Below, one piece after another: positions 1 through 5,219 of a DNA stretch of 5,321 bases. The notes under the pieces were generated by a model. The model did no database searches, was not told where the DNA came from, and saw only the letters and a list, made by a program, of their open reading frames with translations. The DNA lies in NCBI GenBank assembly GCA_947383645.1, contig CANDEH010000132.1:1-5321 (forward strand), written 5' to 3'. Each line of letters opens with the position of its first letter. Position 1 is the stretch's first letter. The DNA is from an uncultured Clostridia bacterium. GTDB lineage: Bacteria; Bacillota; Clostridia; Oscillospirales; Oscillospiraceae. The position numbers and the translations under genes were made by a program.

Positions 1-41
1 TCTCTGCTCTTTTGCGCTGTTTTTCTACCCCTTTTTAACTC

Positions 42-488
42 TTGATTCGCATTATCAATCGCACCGATCTACGCAGTCTGGAGGGCTACCGCAGCTTCGA
101 GGCCATGTACGACGCCTGGCAGCGGGAGGAGGTCCGCTGCGAGGAGTACCGCATGGAGGACGCTGAGATCGTCCTGGTAGCCACCGGCATGAGCGCCCGC
201 ATCGCCCGGGGCGCCATCGACACCCTCCGCTCCGAGGGAATGAAGGTTGGTATGTTCCGTCCCATCACCCTCTACCCCTTCCCCACTCGGCAGATCCGCG
301 GCTTCGCCCAGCGGGGCGTCAAGGCCGTGCTGGACGCCGAGATGGCGGTTCCCGCCCAGATGATTGACGATGTGGACCATGCGCTCCAGGGCAGCCTGCC
401 CCTGTACAAGATCGACTGCACTTGGAATACGGTCTTTACCACGGAGGACATCGAGAAAAAACTCAGAGAGGTGGCAAAGGAGGTATGA
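42..488 (+). CDS. 2-oxoacid:ferredoxin oxidoreductase alpha subunit, C-terminal part only
   Basis: This is the C-terminal region of the alpha subunit (VorB/KorA/PorA family) of a CoA-dependent 2-oxoacid:ferredoxin oxidoreductase, a cytosolic enzyme that decarboxylates a 2-oxoacid to an acyl-CoA. Recognisable family blocks are the EEYRMEDAEIVLVATG segment (about residues 34-49), the S-R-I-A helix after it, and the KVGMFRPITLYPFP strand-turn (about 68-81). Full-length members have about 350 residues; only 148 codons are here, and the pyrimidine-binding N-terminal domain is missing. The frame opens with TTG at 42 directly after an in-frame TAA (36-38), with no Shine-Dalgarno site, so 42 is not a convincing start. 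Family similarity appears to run to the very first codons, so the break is abrupt. It may be a truncation, a mutation or a contig-edge artefact. Its TGA overlaps an ATG at 485 and is followed by the beta subunit, so the genes are normally co-translated. Confidence 0.88.
   Translation: MIRIINRTDLRSLEGYRSFEAMYDAWQREEVRCEEYRMEDAEIVLVATGMSARIARGAIDTLRSEGMKVGMFRPITLYPFPTRQIRGFAQRGVKAVLDAEMAVPAQMIDDVDHALQGSLPLYKIDCTWNTVFTTEDIEKKLREVAKEV
476..483 (+). promoter_or_regulatory. Ribosome binding site deciding the beta-subunit start
   Basis: AAAGGAGG sits inside the end of the alpha gene. It is one base from the ATG at 485 but seven bases from the in-frame ATG at 491, so 491 is the preferred start. Confidence 0.75.
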
Positions 489-490
489 CC

Positions 491-1234
491 ATGAAGGCTG
501 TCTATGAGAGAAATCCGCTCCTGAAGGGGAGCAACAAGTTCTGCCCCGGCTGCGGGCACCCTCTTCTGAACAAGATCATCGCCGACGTGCTGCTGGAGAA
601 CGGCTGGGCGGGGGAGGCCATCACCGCGCTTTGCATCGGCTGCGCGCTGAATATGACCCCCTACGTGGACTGGGATCTGGTTCAGTGCCCCCACGGCCGG
701 GCGGCGGCGGTGGCCACCGGCATCAAGCATGTGCAGAAGTCCAAGCTGGTCTTCACCTACCAGGGGGACGGCGACGCCGCGGGTATCGGCCTCACCGAGA
801 CCTTCCACGCCGCCAGCCGCGGCGAGCCCTTCACCCAAATTATGGTCAACAACCAGATCTACGGCATGACCGGCGGTCAGTCCTCCTGCACCACGCTGAT
901 CGGCCAGCGGACCACTACCTCCGGTCCCAACGGCCGGGACCCGGTCCGCACCGGCTACCCTACCAGGCTGGCGGAGGTCATCGCCACCGTGGATGCCGCC
1001 GGCTACGTGGCCCGCGTGTCCATTCACGATCCCAAACATATACGTCGGGCCAAGAAGGCCATTGAGAAGGCCTTCCGCCTCCAGCTGGAGGAGAACATCT
1101 ACACCTTCGTGGAGGTGCTGGCCATGTGTCCCACCAATTTCCATGTGGAGCCCTGGGACGCCCCGGCCTACATGGAGGAAAAGGTCCTGCCCGTGTTCCC
1201 GCTGGGCGAATTCAAGACACCGGAAGGGAGATAA
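491..1234 (+). CDS. 2-oxoacid:ferredoxin oxidoreductase beta subunit (TPP-binding)
   Basis: Beta subunit (VorA/KorB/OorB type) that carries thiamine pyrophosphate and the proximal [4Fe-4S] cluster of the oxidoreductase. It is 247 residues from the ATG at 491. Visible motifs: CPGCGH at 18-23; a second cysteine pair, C48 and C51; the TPP/Mg site GDGD at 92-95 with NN at 120-121 and YGMTGGQ at 124-130; and the late cysteine C213 in MCPTNF. By family knowledge the cluster ligands are most likely C18, C21, C51 and C213. A further upstream ATG at 485 is too close to the ribosome binding site, and the extension back to 422 runs inside the alpha gene. Length and motifs look intact, so this subunit should be functional. 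The gamma subunit starts four bases after its stop. Substrate (2-oxoisovalerate, 2-oxobutyrate, 2-oxoglutarate or pyruvate) cannot be told from the sequence alone; downstream kinase and acyltransferase genes favour a short or branched acyl-CoA product. Confidence 0.93.
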   Translation: MKAVYERNPLLKGSNKFCPGCGHPLLNKIIADVLLENGWAGEAITALCIGCALNMTPYVDWDLVQCPHGRAAAVATGIKHVQKSKLVFTYQGDGDAAGIGLTETFHAASRGEPFTQIMVNNQIYGMTGGQSSCTTLIGQRTTTSGPNGRDPVRTGYPTRLAEVIATVDAAGYVARVSIHDPKHIRRAKKAIEKAFRLQLEENIYTFVEVLAMCPTNFHVEPWDAPAYMEEKVLPVFPLGEFKTPEGR

Positions 1235-1238
1235 GCGC

Positions 1239-1778
1239 ATGGAGAAGACGATTCTGATCGGCGGCTTCGGCGGCCAGGGCGTACAGACCCTGGGAAAGCT
1301 GCTGGCCTATACGGCCAACGAGGAGGAGAAGCGGGTGACCTTCGCCCCGGCCTACGGCGGGGAGATGCGCGGCGGCACCTCCAACTGCACCGTGGTCATC
1401 AGCGACACCCAGATCGGCTCCCCCACCCGGCAGATGCTGGACGTTGTGGTGGCCATGAATGTGGAGTCCTTCCAGAAGTTCGAAACCCGTGTAAAGCCCG
1501 GCGGACTGCTGATCTGCAACAGCTCCCTGGTGGATCAGAAGACGGCGCGCACCGATATCACCCAGCTCTTCCTGCCCGCCAACGCGCTGGCGGAGGAGGC
1601 AGGTTCCGACAAGACGCTCAATGTGGTGATGCTGGGCTTTTTGGCTGCCCGGGGGGATCTGGTGAGCCGGGCCGCCGCCGAGGCGGTGGTGGCCGAGAAG
1701 CTGGGCAAAAAGGAGCGGTTCCGGGCCATGAACGAGAGGGCCTTCGCCCTGGGCGCAGCCCAGGCCGCCGCGCTCTGA
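1239..1778 (+). CDS. 2-oxoacid:ferredoxin oxidoreductase gamma subunit
   Basis: Gamma subunit (VorC/KorC/PorC type), 179 residues, about the normal length for this separate subunit. The N-terminal glycine-rich GGFGGQGV (8-15) starts the catalytic-domain fold of the family and is followed by the characteristic PAYGGEMRGGTSNC block (37-50), which in related enzymes helps bind CoA and contacts the other subunits. The ATG at 1239 is preceded by AAGGGAG (1224-1230) at eight bases and lies four bases after the beta stop. The gene is frame-intact up to its TGA. With alpha and beta it forms the split-subunit type of enzyme, which normally also has a small 2x[4Fe-4S] ferredoxin-like delta subunit. None is present downstream, so it should lie upstream of the window if it exists. 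Confidence 0.93.
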   Translation: MEKTILIGGFGGQGVQTLGKLLAYTANEEEKRVTFAPAYGGEMRGGTSNCTVVISDTQIGSPTRQMLDVVVAMNVESFQKFETRVKPGGLLICNSSLVDQKTARTDITQLFLPANALAEEAGSDKTLNVVMLGFLAARGDLVSRAAAEAVVAEKLGKKERFRAMNERAFALGAAQAAAL

Positions 1779-1791
1779 GGCGGTGGACGGT

Positions 1792-2874
1792 ATGGGAAGT
1801 CACCGCATTCTGGCCATCAATCTGGGCTCCACCTCCTCCGACGCGGCGGTGTTCCAGGGGGAGGAGGCCATCGTCTCCCTCTCCGTGTCCCACACCCTGG
1901 AGGAGCTGGAGCGCTGCCCCGATGCGGAGAGCCAGATGGTCATGCGCAAGGAGCTCATCGAGAGGGCGCTGACGGAGAAAGGGGTGGCTCTCTCCTCCCT
2001 CCAGGCCATCGCAGCCCGGGGGATCGGCGCCACCGGCCGCTATCGGGCCGGGGCCTACCGGGTCAACGCCCGCCTGGCGGAGGACGCCGGGACTGCCCTC
2101 CACAAGGGGATGGCAGCGGGGGCTATGCTGGCCCACCGCTGGTCGGAGGAGCTGAAGATCCCCGCCTACCTCTACGACGTGGTGTGGACGGATGAGATCA
2201 CCGAGGTGGCCCGGATCTCCGGGACGCCGGCCATTGCCCGCTCCGGCGCCACCCACACCCTCAACGCCAAGGCGGTGGCCCGGCAGGTGGCGAGGGAGAT
2301 GGGGAAGACCTATGAGGAGGTGAGCTTCATCGTCTGCCACCTGGGCGGGGGCATCAGCACCGGGCTGCACCGGCGGGGGCGCATCATCGACGTCACCGCC
2401 ACCGACGAGGGGACCTTCAGCGCCGACCGCTCCGGCCGCCTGCCCTGCGACAGGCTGCTGAAGCTGTTTCTCAGCGGGAAATACAGCGAAGCGGAGCTGA
2501 AAGCCATGCTCCGGGGAAAGGCTGGCCTTATCGGCTATCTCCACACCAACGACTGCCGGGAGATCGAGGGCCGGATCGCCCGGGGGAACGAGCAGGCGGC
2601 CCTTGTCTATCGGGCCATGGCCTACCAGACGGCCAAGGACGTGGGCGCTTTGGCCGCCGCGGCCGGGGGACAGATCGACGCTGTCGTCCTCACCGGGGGC
2701 ATCGCCCACTCCCAAATGTTCACCGATTGGCTGCGGGAGTATGTGGGCTTTTTGGCCCCTATCGTGGTCCGGCCGGGGAGCATGGAGATCCAGGCCCTGG
2801 CCCAGGGCGTAGGCCGGGTGCTGGACGGGACGGAGACCGCCCTGGAGTATCTCCCCGGCGAGACGGTCCTTTGA
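1792..2874 (+). CDS. buk: Butyrate kinase family acyl kinase
   Basis: Short-chain acyl kinase of the acetate/butyrate kinase branch of the ASKHA superfamily, making ATP from an acyl phosphate (butyryl-, isobutyryl- or similar). It has 360 residues from ATG 1792, matching the usual size of about 355. Motifs: phosphate-1 loop INLGSTSSD (9-17), ARG (75-77), H104, the ARISG...HTLNAKAVARQ block (140-165), phosphate-2 HLGGGIST (183-190), GLIGYLHTNDCREIEGRI (245-262), AMAYQTAKDVGA (275-286) and adenosine motif LTGGIAHS (300-307). I chose ATG 1792 because GGTGGA lies four bases upstream; GTG 1783 would add three residues and is only four bases after the gamma stop. In butyrate kinases I know, the first loop usually reads NPGSTSTK; here it is NLGSTSSD, with Asp where Lys is usual. 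The gene sits between the oxidoreductase and a phosphate acyltransferase, so it probably runs in the acid- and ATP-forming direction. The exact acyl group is uncertain. Confidence 0.9.
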   Translation: MGSHRILAINLGSTSSDAAVFQGEEAIVSLSVSHTLEELERCPDAESQMVMRKELIERALTEKGVALSSLQAIAARGIGATGRYRAGAYRVNARLAEDAGTALHKGMAAGAMLAHRWSEELKIPAYLYDVVWTDEITEVARISGTPAIARSGATHTLNAKAVARQVAREMGKTYEEVSFIVCHLGGGISTGLHRRGRIIDVTATDEGTFSADRSGRLPCDRLLKLFLSGKYSEAELKAMLRGKAGLIGYLHTNDCREIEGRIARGNEQAALVYRAMAYQTAKDVGALAAAAGGQIDAVVLTGGIAHSQMFTDWLREYVGFLAPIVVRPGSMEIQALAQGVGRVLDGTETALEYLPGETVL

Positions 2875-2897
2875 GAGAATAGGAGAAGTTTACCACC

Positions 2898-3491
2898 ATG
2901 GAAATTAAGGTTCGCATCGACATTTCCGCCCGCCACGTCCACCTGACCCGGGAGAGCGCCGACGCGCTCTTCGGAGCGGGGTACGAGCTGACGGAAAAGA
3001 AGAAAATTGCCGTGGGCGCCTTGGCCAATGAGCGCCTGACGGTGATCGGCCCCAAGGGGCGCATTGAAAACGTGGCCATCCTGCTGCCCCTGCGCCCGGA
3101 GACCCAGGTGGAGCTGGCCATGACCGACGCCTTCAAGCTGGGCGTCAAGGCCCCGGTCAGCCTCTCCGGGGATGTGGCGGGCACCGCCCCCCTGACGCTG
3201 GCAGGCCCCGCCGGCACGCTGGAACTCGGCGAGGGTGCCATCGTGGCCAAGCGCCATGTCCACATCGGCCCGGAGCGGGCCGCCGCCTGCGGTTTGACCA
3301 ACGCGGACACCGTCCAGGTCCGGGTGGAGACAGAGGAGCGGTCCCTGATTTTCGACGATGTGGCCGTCCGCATCTGCAAGCCCGGAAAGAATGAGGAGGT
3401 ACCCAGCGTCCACATCGACACCGACGAGGGCAACGCCGCCGGCATCAGCGGATGGATTGAGGCCGTCATGCTGGTTCCGGAAAAGCCGTAA
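2898..3491 (+). CDS. pduL: PduL-type phosphate acyltransferase (phosphotransacylase)
   Basis: Zinc-dependent phosphate propanoyltransferase family protein, interconverting acyl-CoA + Pi and acyl-phosphate + CoA. It is unrelated in sequence to Pta and Ptb. The 197 residues contain both PduL domains. HVHL supplies H13 and H15; R66 and E72 lie in RPETQVEL; RHVHIGPE supplies H120 and H122; VHIDTDEGNAAG supplies H172. These match the residues known to bind the two zinc ions (three His/Glu ligands each) and the conserved arginine of PduL, aligned from memory. The protein begins directly at the first domain and has no N-terminal encapsulation peptide, so it should be cytosolic rather than in a microcompartment, and no shell genes are in view. 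AGGAGAA (2881-2887) lies ten bases before the ATG, 23 bases after the kinase stop. It is the last gene of the operon and presumably feeds acyl-phosphate to the kinase. Acyl preference is inferred only from context. Confidence 0.92.
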   Translation: MEIKVRIDISARHVHLTRESADALFGAGYELTEKKKIAVGALANERLTVIGPKGRIENVAILLPLRPETQVELAMTDAFKLGVKAPVSLSGDVAGTAPLTLAGPAGTLELGEGAIVAKRHVHIGPERAAACGLTNADTVQVRVETEERSLIFDDVAVRICKPGKNEEVPSVHIDTDEGNAAGISGWIEAVMLVPEKP

Positions 3492-3511
3492 TGCGGCGAG
3501 AGTTCCTTTCA

Positions 3512-3568
3512 ACACACCAAGGCAGCCGTCTGGGGGAGAATTTCCTCCAGGCGGCTGCCTTGGTGTGT
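3512..3568. terminator. Long hairpin between convergent genes, likely bidirectional terminator
   Basis: Arms 3512-3533 and 3547-3568 are complementary over 22 pairs with a single G-U wobble; pairing can continue inward (G-U, two G-C, A-T) to a loop of about five bases. It starts 20 bases after the pduL stop and ends four bases before the last codon of the convergent hydrolase gene, where a shared terminator is expected. Neither side has a real T-run, so it is not a textbook intrinsic terminator. It could instead be an RNA-stabilising hairpin or a palindromic repeat unit. Confidence 0.6.
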
Positions 3569-3572
3569 CGAG

Positions 3573-4310
3573 TCACAGATAGAATTGGGCGTTTCCCCTC
3601 CTGTAGAGGCGCACCTCCCTGCCGGCTCCCGCCGGCGGGGGGTCCGGCAGCGGCAGAGGCGGGGGCAGCAGCCCCGCGTCGGCCTCCGCCGCGAAGTCCC
3701 TGAGCTCCTCCGCCAGGGAGGGCGGTACCGTCATAGGGCCGTGGGAGGGGTAGATCACGTCAAACTCCCCCCGCCGCGCCAGGAGCCTGGTGAGACTGTC
3801 CCGGTAGGCCGCCATGTTCCGGCCGGGGCCGAACATGTAGACCGGCGCCGCCTGCACGCAGTCGCCGGCCAGGAGGAGGCGCCGGTGGCGCTCCAGCAGG
3901 GCGACGCTCCCCGGCGTGTGGCCGGGCAGGTGGAGCACCTCCAGACAGCAGGCGCCGATCTGGAGCCTGTCCCCCTCCCACAGGGGGCGGACCTGGGGGT
4001 CCCGGCCGTTCTTGGAGGCAAAGTGGGCGTACTCCGCCGGGTGCATATACACCTCATCAAACTGGTCCATGCACCCCACGTGGTCCCGGTCGCCATGGGT
4101 CAGTACCAGTCGCACTGGTCCCTCGGTCCGCGCCCGGCACAGCGCCGCCAGATCCCCGTCGAAGCAGGCGTCAATCAGCAGGGAATAAGGCTTTCCGGCC
4201 AGAAGAAAACAGCGCACTCCTCGCTGTTCAAAGCACCAAAAGCCTTCATCAATTTTTACCTCTGTAAAATCCACAATGGTTCCTCGCTCTGCGTAAAATC
4301 CGCGTACCAT
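3573..4310 (-). CDS. Metallo-beta-lactamase-fold hydrolase
   Basis: A 245-residue MBL-superfamily hydrolase, probably cytosolic since no signal peptide is visible; the substrate is unknown. The fold is shown by LLIDACF (44-50), the metal motif THGDRDHVG (71-79), HLPGHTPGS with H131 (127-135), LLAGD with D150 (146-150) and YPSHGPM with H190 (187-193). The usual HxHxDH is HxDxDH here: H72, D74, D76, H77, so the second site-1 ligand is Asp. Other ligands are kept, so metal binding is likely but perhaps altered. A proline-rich stretch (about 216-227) precedes a short basic tail. ATG 4310 has no good Shine-Dalgarno site. The in-frame GTG at 4274 has AGGA six bases upstream and would start at DFTEVKI, close to where family members usually begin, so it is a serious alternative. 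The gene converges on the operon and shares its hairpin, so it is transcribed separately. A glyoxalase-II-like or quorum-lactonase-like role would be speculation. Confidence 0.9.
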   Translation of the reverse strand: MVRGFYAERGTIVDFTEVKIDEGFWCFEQRGVRCFLLAGKPYSLLIDACFDGDLAALCRARTEGPVRLVLTHGDRDHVGCMDQFDEVYMHPAEYAHFASKNGRDPQVRPLWEGDRLQIGACCLEVLHLPGHTPGSVALLERHRRLLLAGDCVQAAPVYMFGPGRNMAAYRDSLTRLLARRGEFDVIYPSHGPMTVPPSLAEELRDFAAEADAGLLPPPLPLPDPPPAGAGREVRLYRRGNAQFYL

Positions 4311-4353
4311 GTTTGCCCGGCGCAGTGTAACTGGTAAGTTTCCGTCACTTATT

Positions 4354-4381
4354 CCAATATAATTATTTTATCACAGGTCAA
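4354..4381 (-). promoter_or_regulatory. Possible promoter of the MBL hydrolase gene
   Basis: In an AT-rich stretch the minus strand reads TTGACC (4381-4376) as a good -35. TATTGG (4359-4354) lies 16 bases on as a weak -10, and TATATT (4361-4356) overlaps it at too short a spacing of 14. It lies 44 bases upstream of ATG 4310. The -35 is convincing, the -10 is not. Confidence 0.35.
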
Positions 4382-4392
4382 AGCAAATGTCA

Positions 4393-4599
4393 CTACCTAA
4401 TCCGTCCCATTGAGATGGCAGCCCGCTTCAACCGCTTTACCAGCTTTTTATACGGAGGGCGGTTGAGGTCTTTCCCGGACTGCTTGTCCGTATAGATATT
4501 TTTCTCCGGAATTGCCAGCTCCCTCATTGCGCTCATCTGACGGTCCTCGTTCCGGTCAACACTAAACACGCGAATATAGCCATATATCTTTTCAGACAT
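4393..4599 (-). pseudogene. Truncated serine recombinase (resolvase) remnant
   Basis: The 68 codons match the N-terminal end of resolvase/invertase-family serine recombinases: IYGYIRV (5-11), the NEDRQ helix start (17-21), and ELAIPEKNIYTDKQSGKDLNRPPYKKLVKRLKR (about 27-59), typical of Firmicute plasmid and transposon resolvases. Complete proteins have about 180-200 residues; here the catalytic domain stops just before the expected IxSIDRLGRN block, and the DNA-binding domain is absent. The catalytic serine normally follows YxRV; here F12 (codon TTT) occupies that place, so even a full-length protein could not form the phosphoserine link. The start is well supported: AGAGGGG (4610-4604) lies four bases upstream of the ATG. 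The last codons (R-I-R, then TAG) come from one arm of a 10-bp inverted repeat, which suggests a rearrangement cut the gene. It could still be translated as a short peptide, but recombinase function is very unlikely. Confidence 0.8.
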
Positions 4600-4633
4600 T
4601 GCACCCCTCTTCCCCTATCTTTTCGGATTAGGT
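4395..4633. repeat. 10-bp inverted repeat enclosing the resolvase remnant
   Basis: ACCTAATCCG at 4395-4404 is repeated exactly in inverse orientation as CGGATTAGGT at 4624-4633. The 239-base block between the outer ends holds the whole resolvase remnant and its ribosome binding site. No target-site duplication is visible outside the arms. It may mark a small element, an inversion or a deletion scar; chance cannot be ruled out. Confidence 0.4.
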
Positions 4634-4650
4634 GGCACGTCCGCCGAATA

Positions 4651-5127
4651 CTATACCCACAGCTTACCGCCCGCCAAAGGCAGGATGGGGGGCGAACCGG
4701 GAACCAACAAAACAGGCGGATACTGGATATAGGCGTCCTCCGCCAAAATTCTCCGCAGGCGCAGCGCCAGGTCTTCCTGTGTTGTCAGGGATACATGCTC
4801 GCACTGCGCTTTCAGCCTGATGGGGGATCGGGACCGGCGCGTGGGCCTGTCGCGCTCTGCACAGCTCTCCCGGAGGAGCTGCCGCCGGTTCCACATGGTC
4901 TGCCGGATGATACTTTTTGCAGTCTCCTCCCGTTTATTCCCCTGACAGACCAAAAGCATCCCGGTGGCCTTCGTCTCACAGCTGCCGTATTTTGTTAGAA
5001 CAGCGATCCTTCCGCCCTTCCGATACTCTGCTGTTTCGACAAAAAATCTGCTGGCGGGTGTGGCTAATTCTTTCATTTTAGTCAATGTCATTTCGTTGTG
5101 CTGCATACAAAAAAAGCAGAAGATCAT
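4651..5127 (-). CDS. Hypothetical protein, 158 codons, family not recognised
   Basis: I do not recognise this protein. The first third is lysine/threonine-rich and looks protein-like (MTLTKMKELATPASRFF from residue 13, then GGRIAVLTKYG). The middle is very arginine-rich (about 80-103, with RDRPTRRSRSP), and the C-terminal part is proline-leucine-rich. There is no signal peptide and no transmembrane segment I would trust. No start has a proper Shine-Dalgarno site: ATG 5127, ATG 5106, ATG 5091 (start of MTLTKM) and ATG 5079 all lack one. The GGGGAGGGGAGG tract on this strand is about 22 bases upstream of 5127. A very short reading frame (TTG, then FCNK) placed correctly for that tract ends in a TGA overlapping ATG 5127, so translational coupling is possible. 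It lies beside the resolvase remnant in an accessory region. It may be a small mobile-element gene, a decayed gene or a GC-rich spurious frame. Confidence 0.4.
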   Translation of the reverse strand: MIFCFFCMQHNEMTLTKMKELATPASRFFVETAEYRKGGRIAVLTKYGSCETKATGMLLVCQGNKREETAKSIIRQTMWNRRQLLRESCAERDRPTRRSRSPIRLKAQCEHVSLTTQEDLALRLRRILAEDAYIQYPPVLLVPGSPPILPLAGGKLWV

Positions 5128-5142
5128 TTGTTACAGAACAAA
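5127..5142. promoter_or_regulatory. Palindrome, possible operator
   Basis: TTTGTT (5127-5132) and AACAAA (5137-5142) form a perfect 6-bp inverted repeat around ACAG. It overlaps the first base of the leftward frame's ATG and lies just upstream of the rightward -10 box, about where a -35 region would be, so a bound regulator could affect both directions. No specific regulator is recognised. Confidence 0.35.
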
Positions 5143-5163
5143 TACAATTCCTCCCCTCCCCCT

Positions 5164-5169
5164 TATAAT
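5164..5169 (+). promoter_or_regulatory. -10 box of a rightward promoter
   Basis: A perfect TATAAT lies 50 bases before the ATG at 5220. No good -35 is found at 16-18 bases upstream (5141-5146 reads AATACA), so the promoter may need an activator or another form of recognition. The surrounding TTATAATA is self-complementary, so the minus strand also has a usable -10 (TATTAT) pointing at the leftward hypothetical gene. Confidence 0.5.
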
Positions 5170-5219
5170 AGAGGTATAGTCGACACAGTTGAGAATCGGT
5201 AAAAAGGAGACGAGGAAAA

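Noticed and set aside
422..490. Longer N-terminus for the beta subunit starting at 422
   Set aside because: It would overlap the alpha gene's coding end and adds a non-family sequence; the ribosome binding site at 476-483 fits ATG 491.
272..1240. 322-codon open frame antisense to the alpha and beta subunits
   Set aside because: It lies wholly opposite motif-rich genes and its product is a low-complexity Gly/Ala/His/Val-rich sequence, typical of antisense frames in GC-rich genes.
1618..2715. 365-codon open frame antisense to the gamma subunit and butyrate kinase
   Set aside because: Glycine- and proline-rich shadow of a clear kinase gene; no family motif and no proper start signal.
2898..3491. 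Bacterial microcompartment locus suggested by pduL
   Set aside because: The protein lacks an N-terminal encapsulation peptide and no shell protein gene is present in the window.
2622..3515. 297-codon open frame antisense to the kinase and PduL
   Set aside because: Shadow of two well-supported genes; no recognisable domain.
3585..4337. 250-codon plus-strand frame across the MBL hydrolase
   Set aside because: The minus strand carries all metal-ligand motifs of the hydrolase, so the plus frame is its antisense shadow.
4964..5179. 71-codon plus-strand frame over the hypothetical minus-strand gene
   Set aside because: No ribosome binding site or recognisable motif, and it runs through the palindrome and the -10 box.
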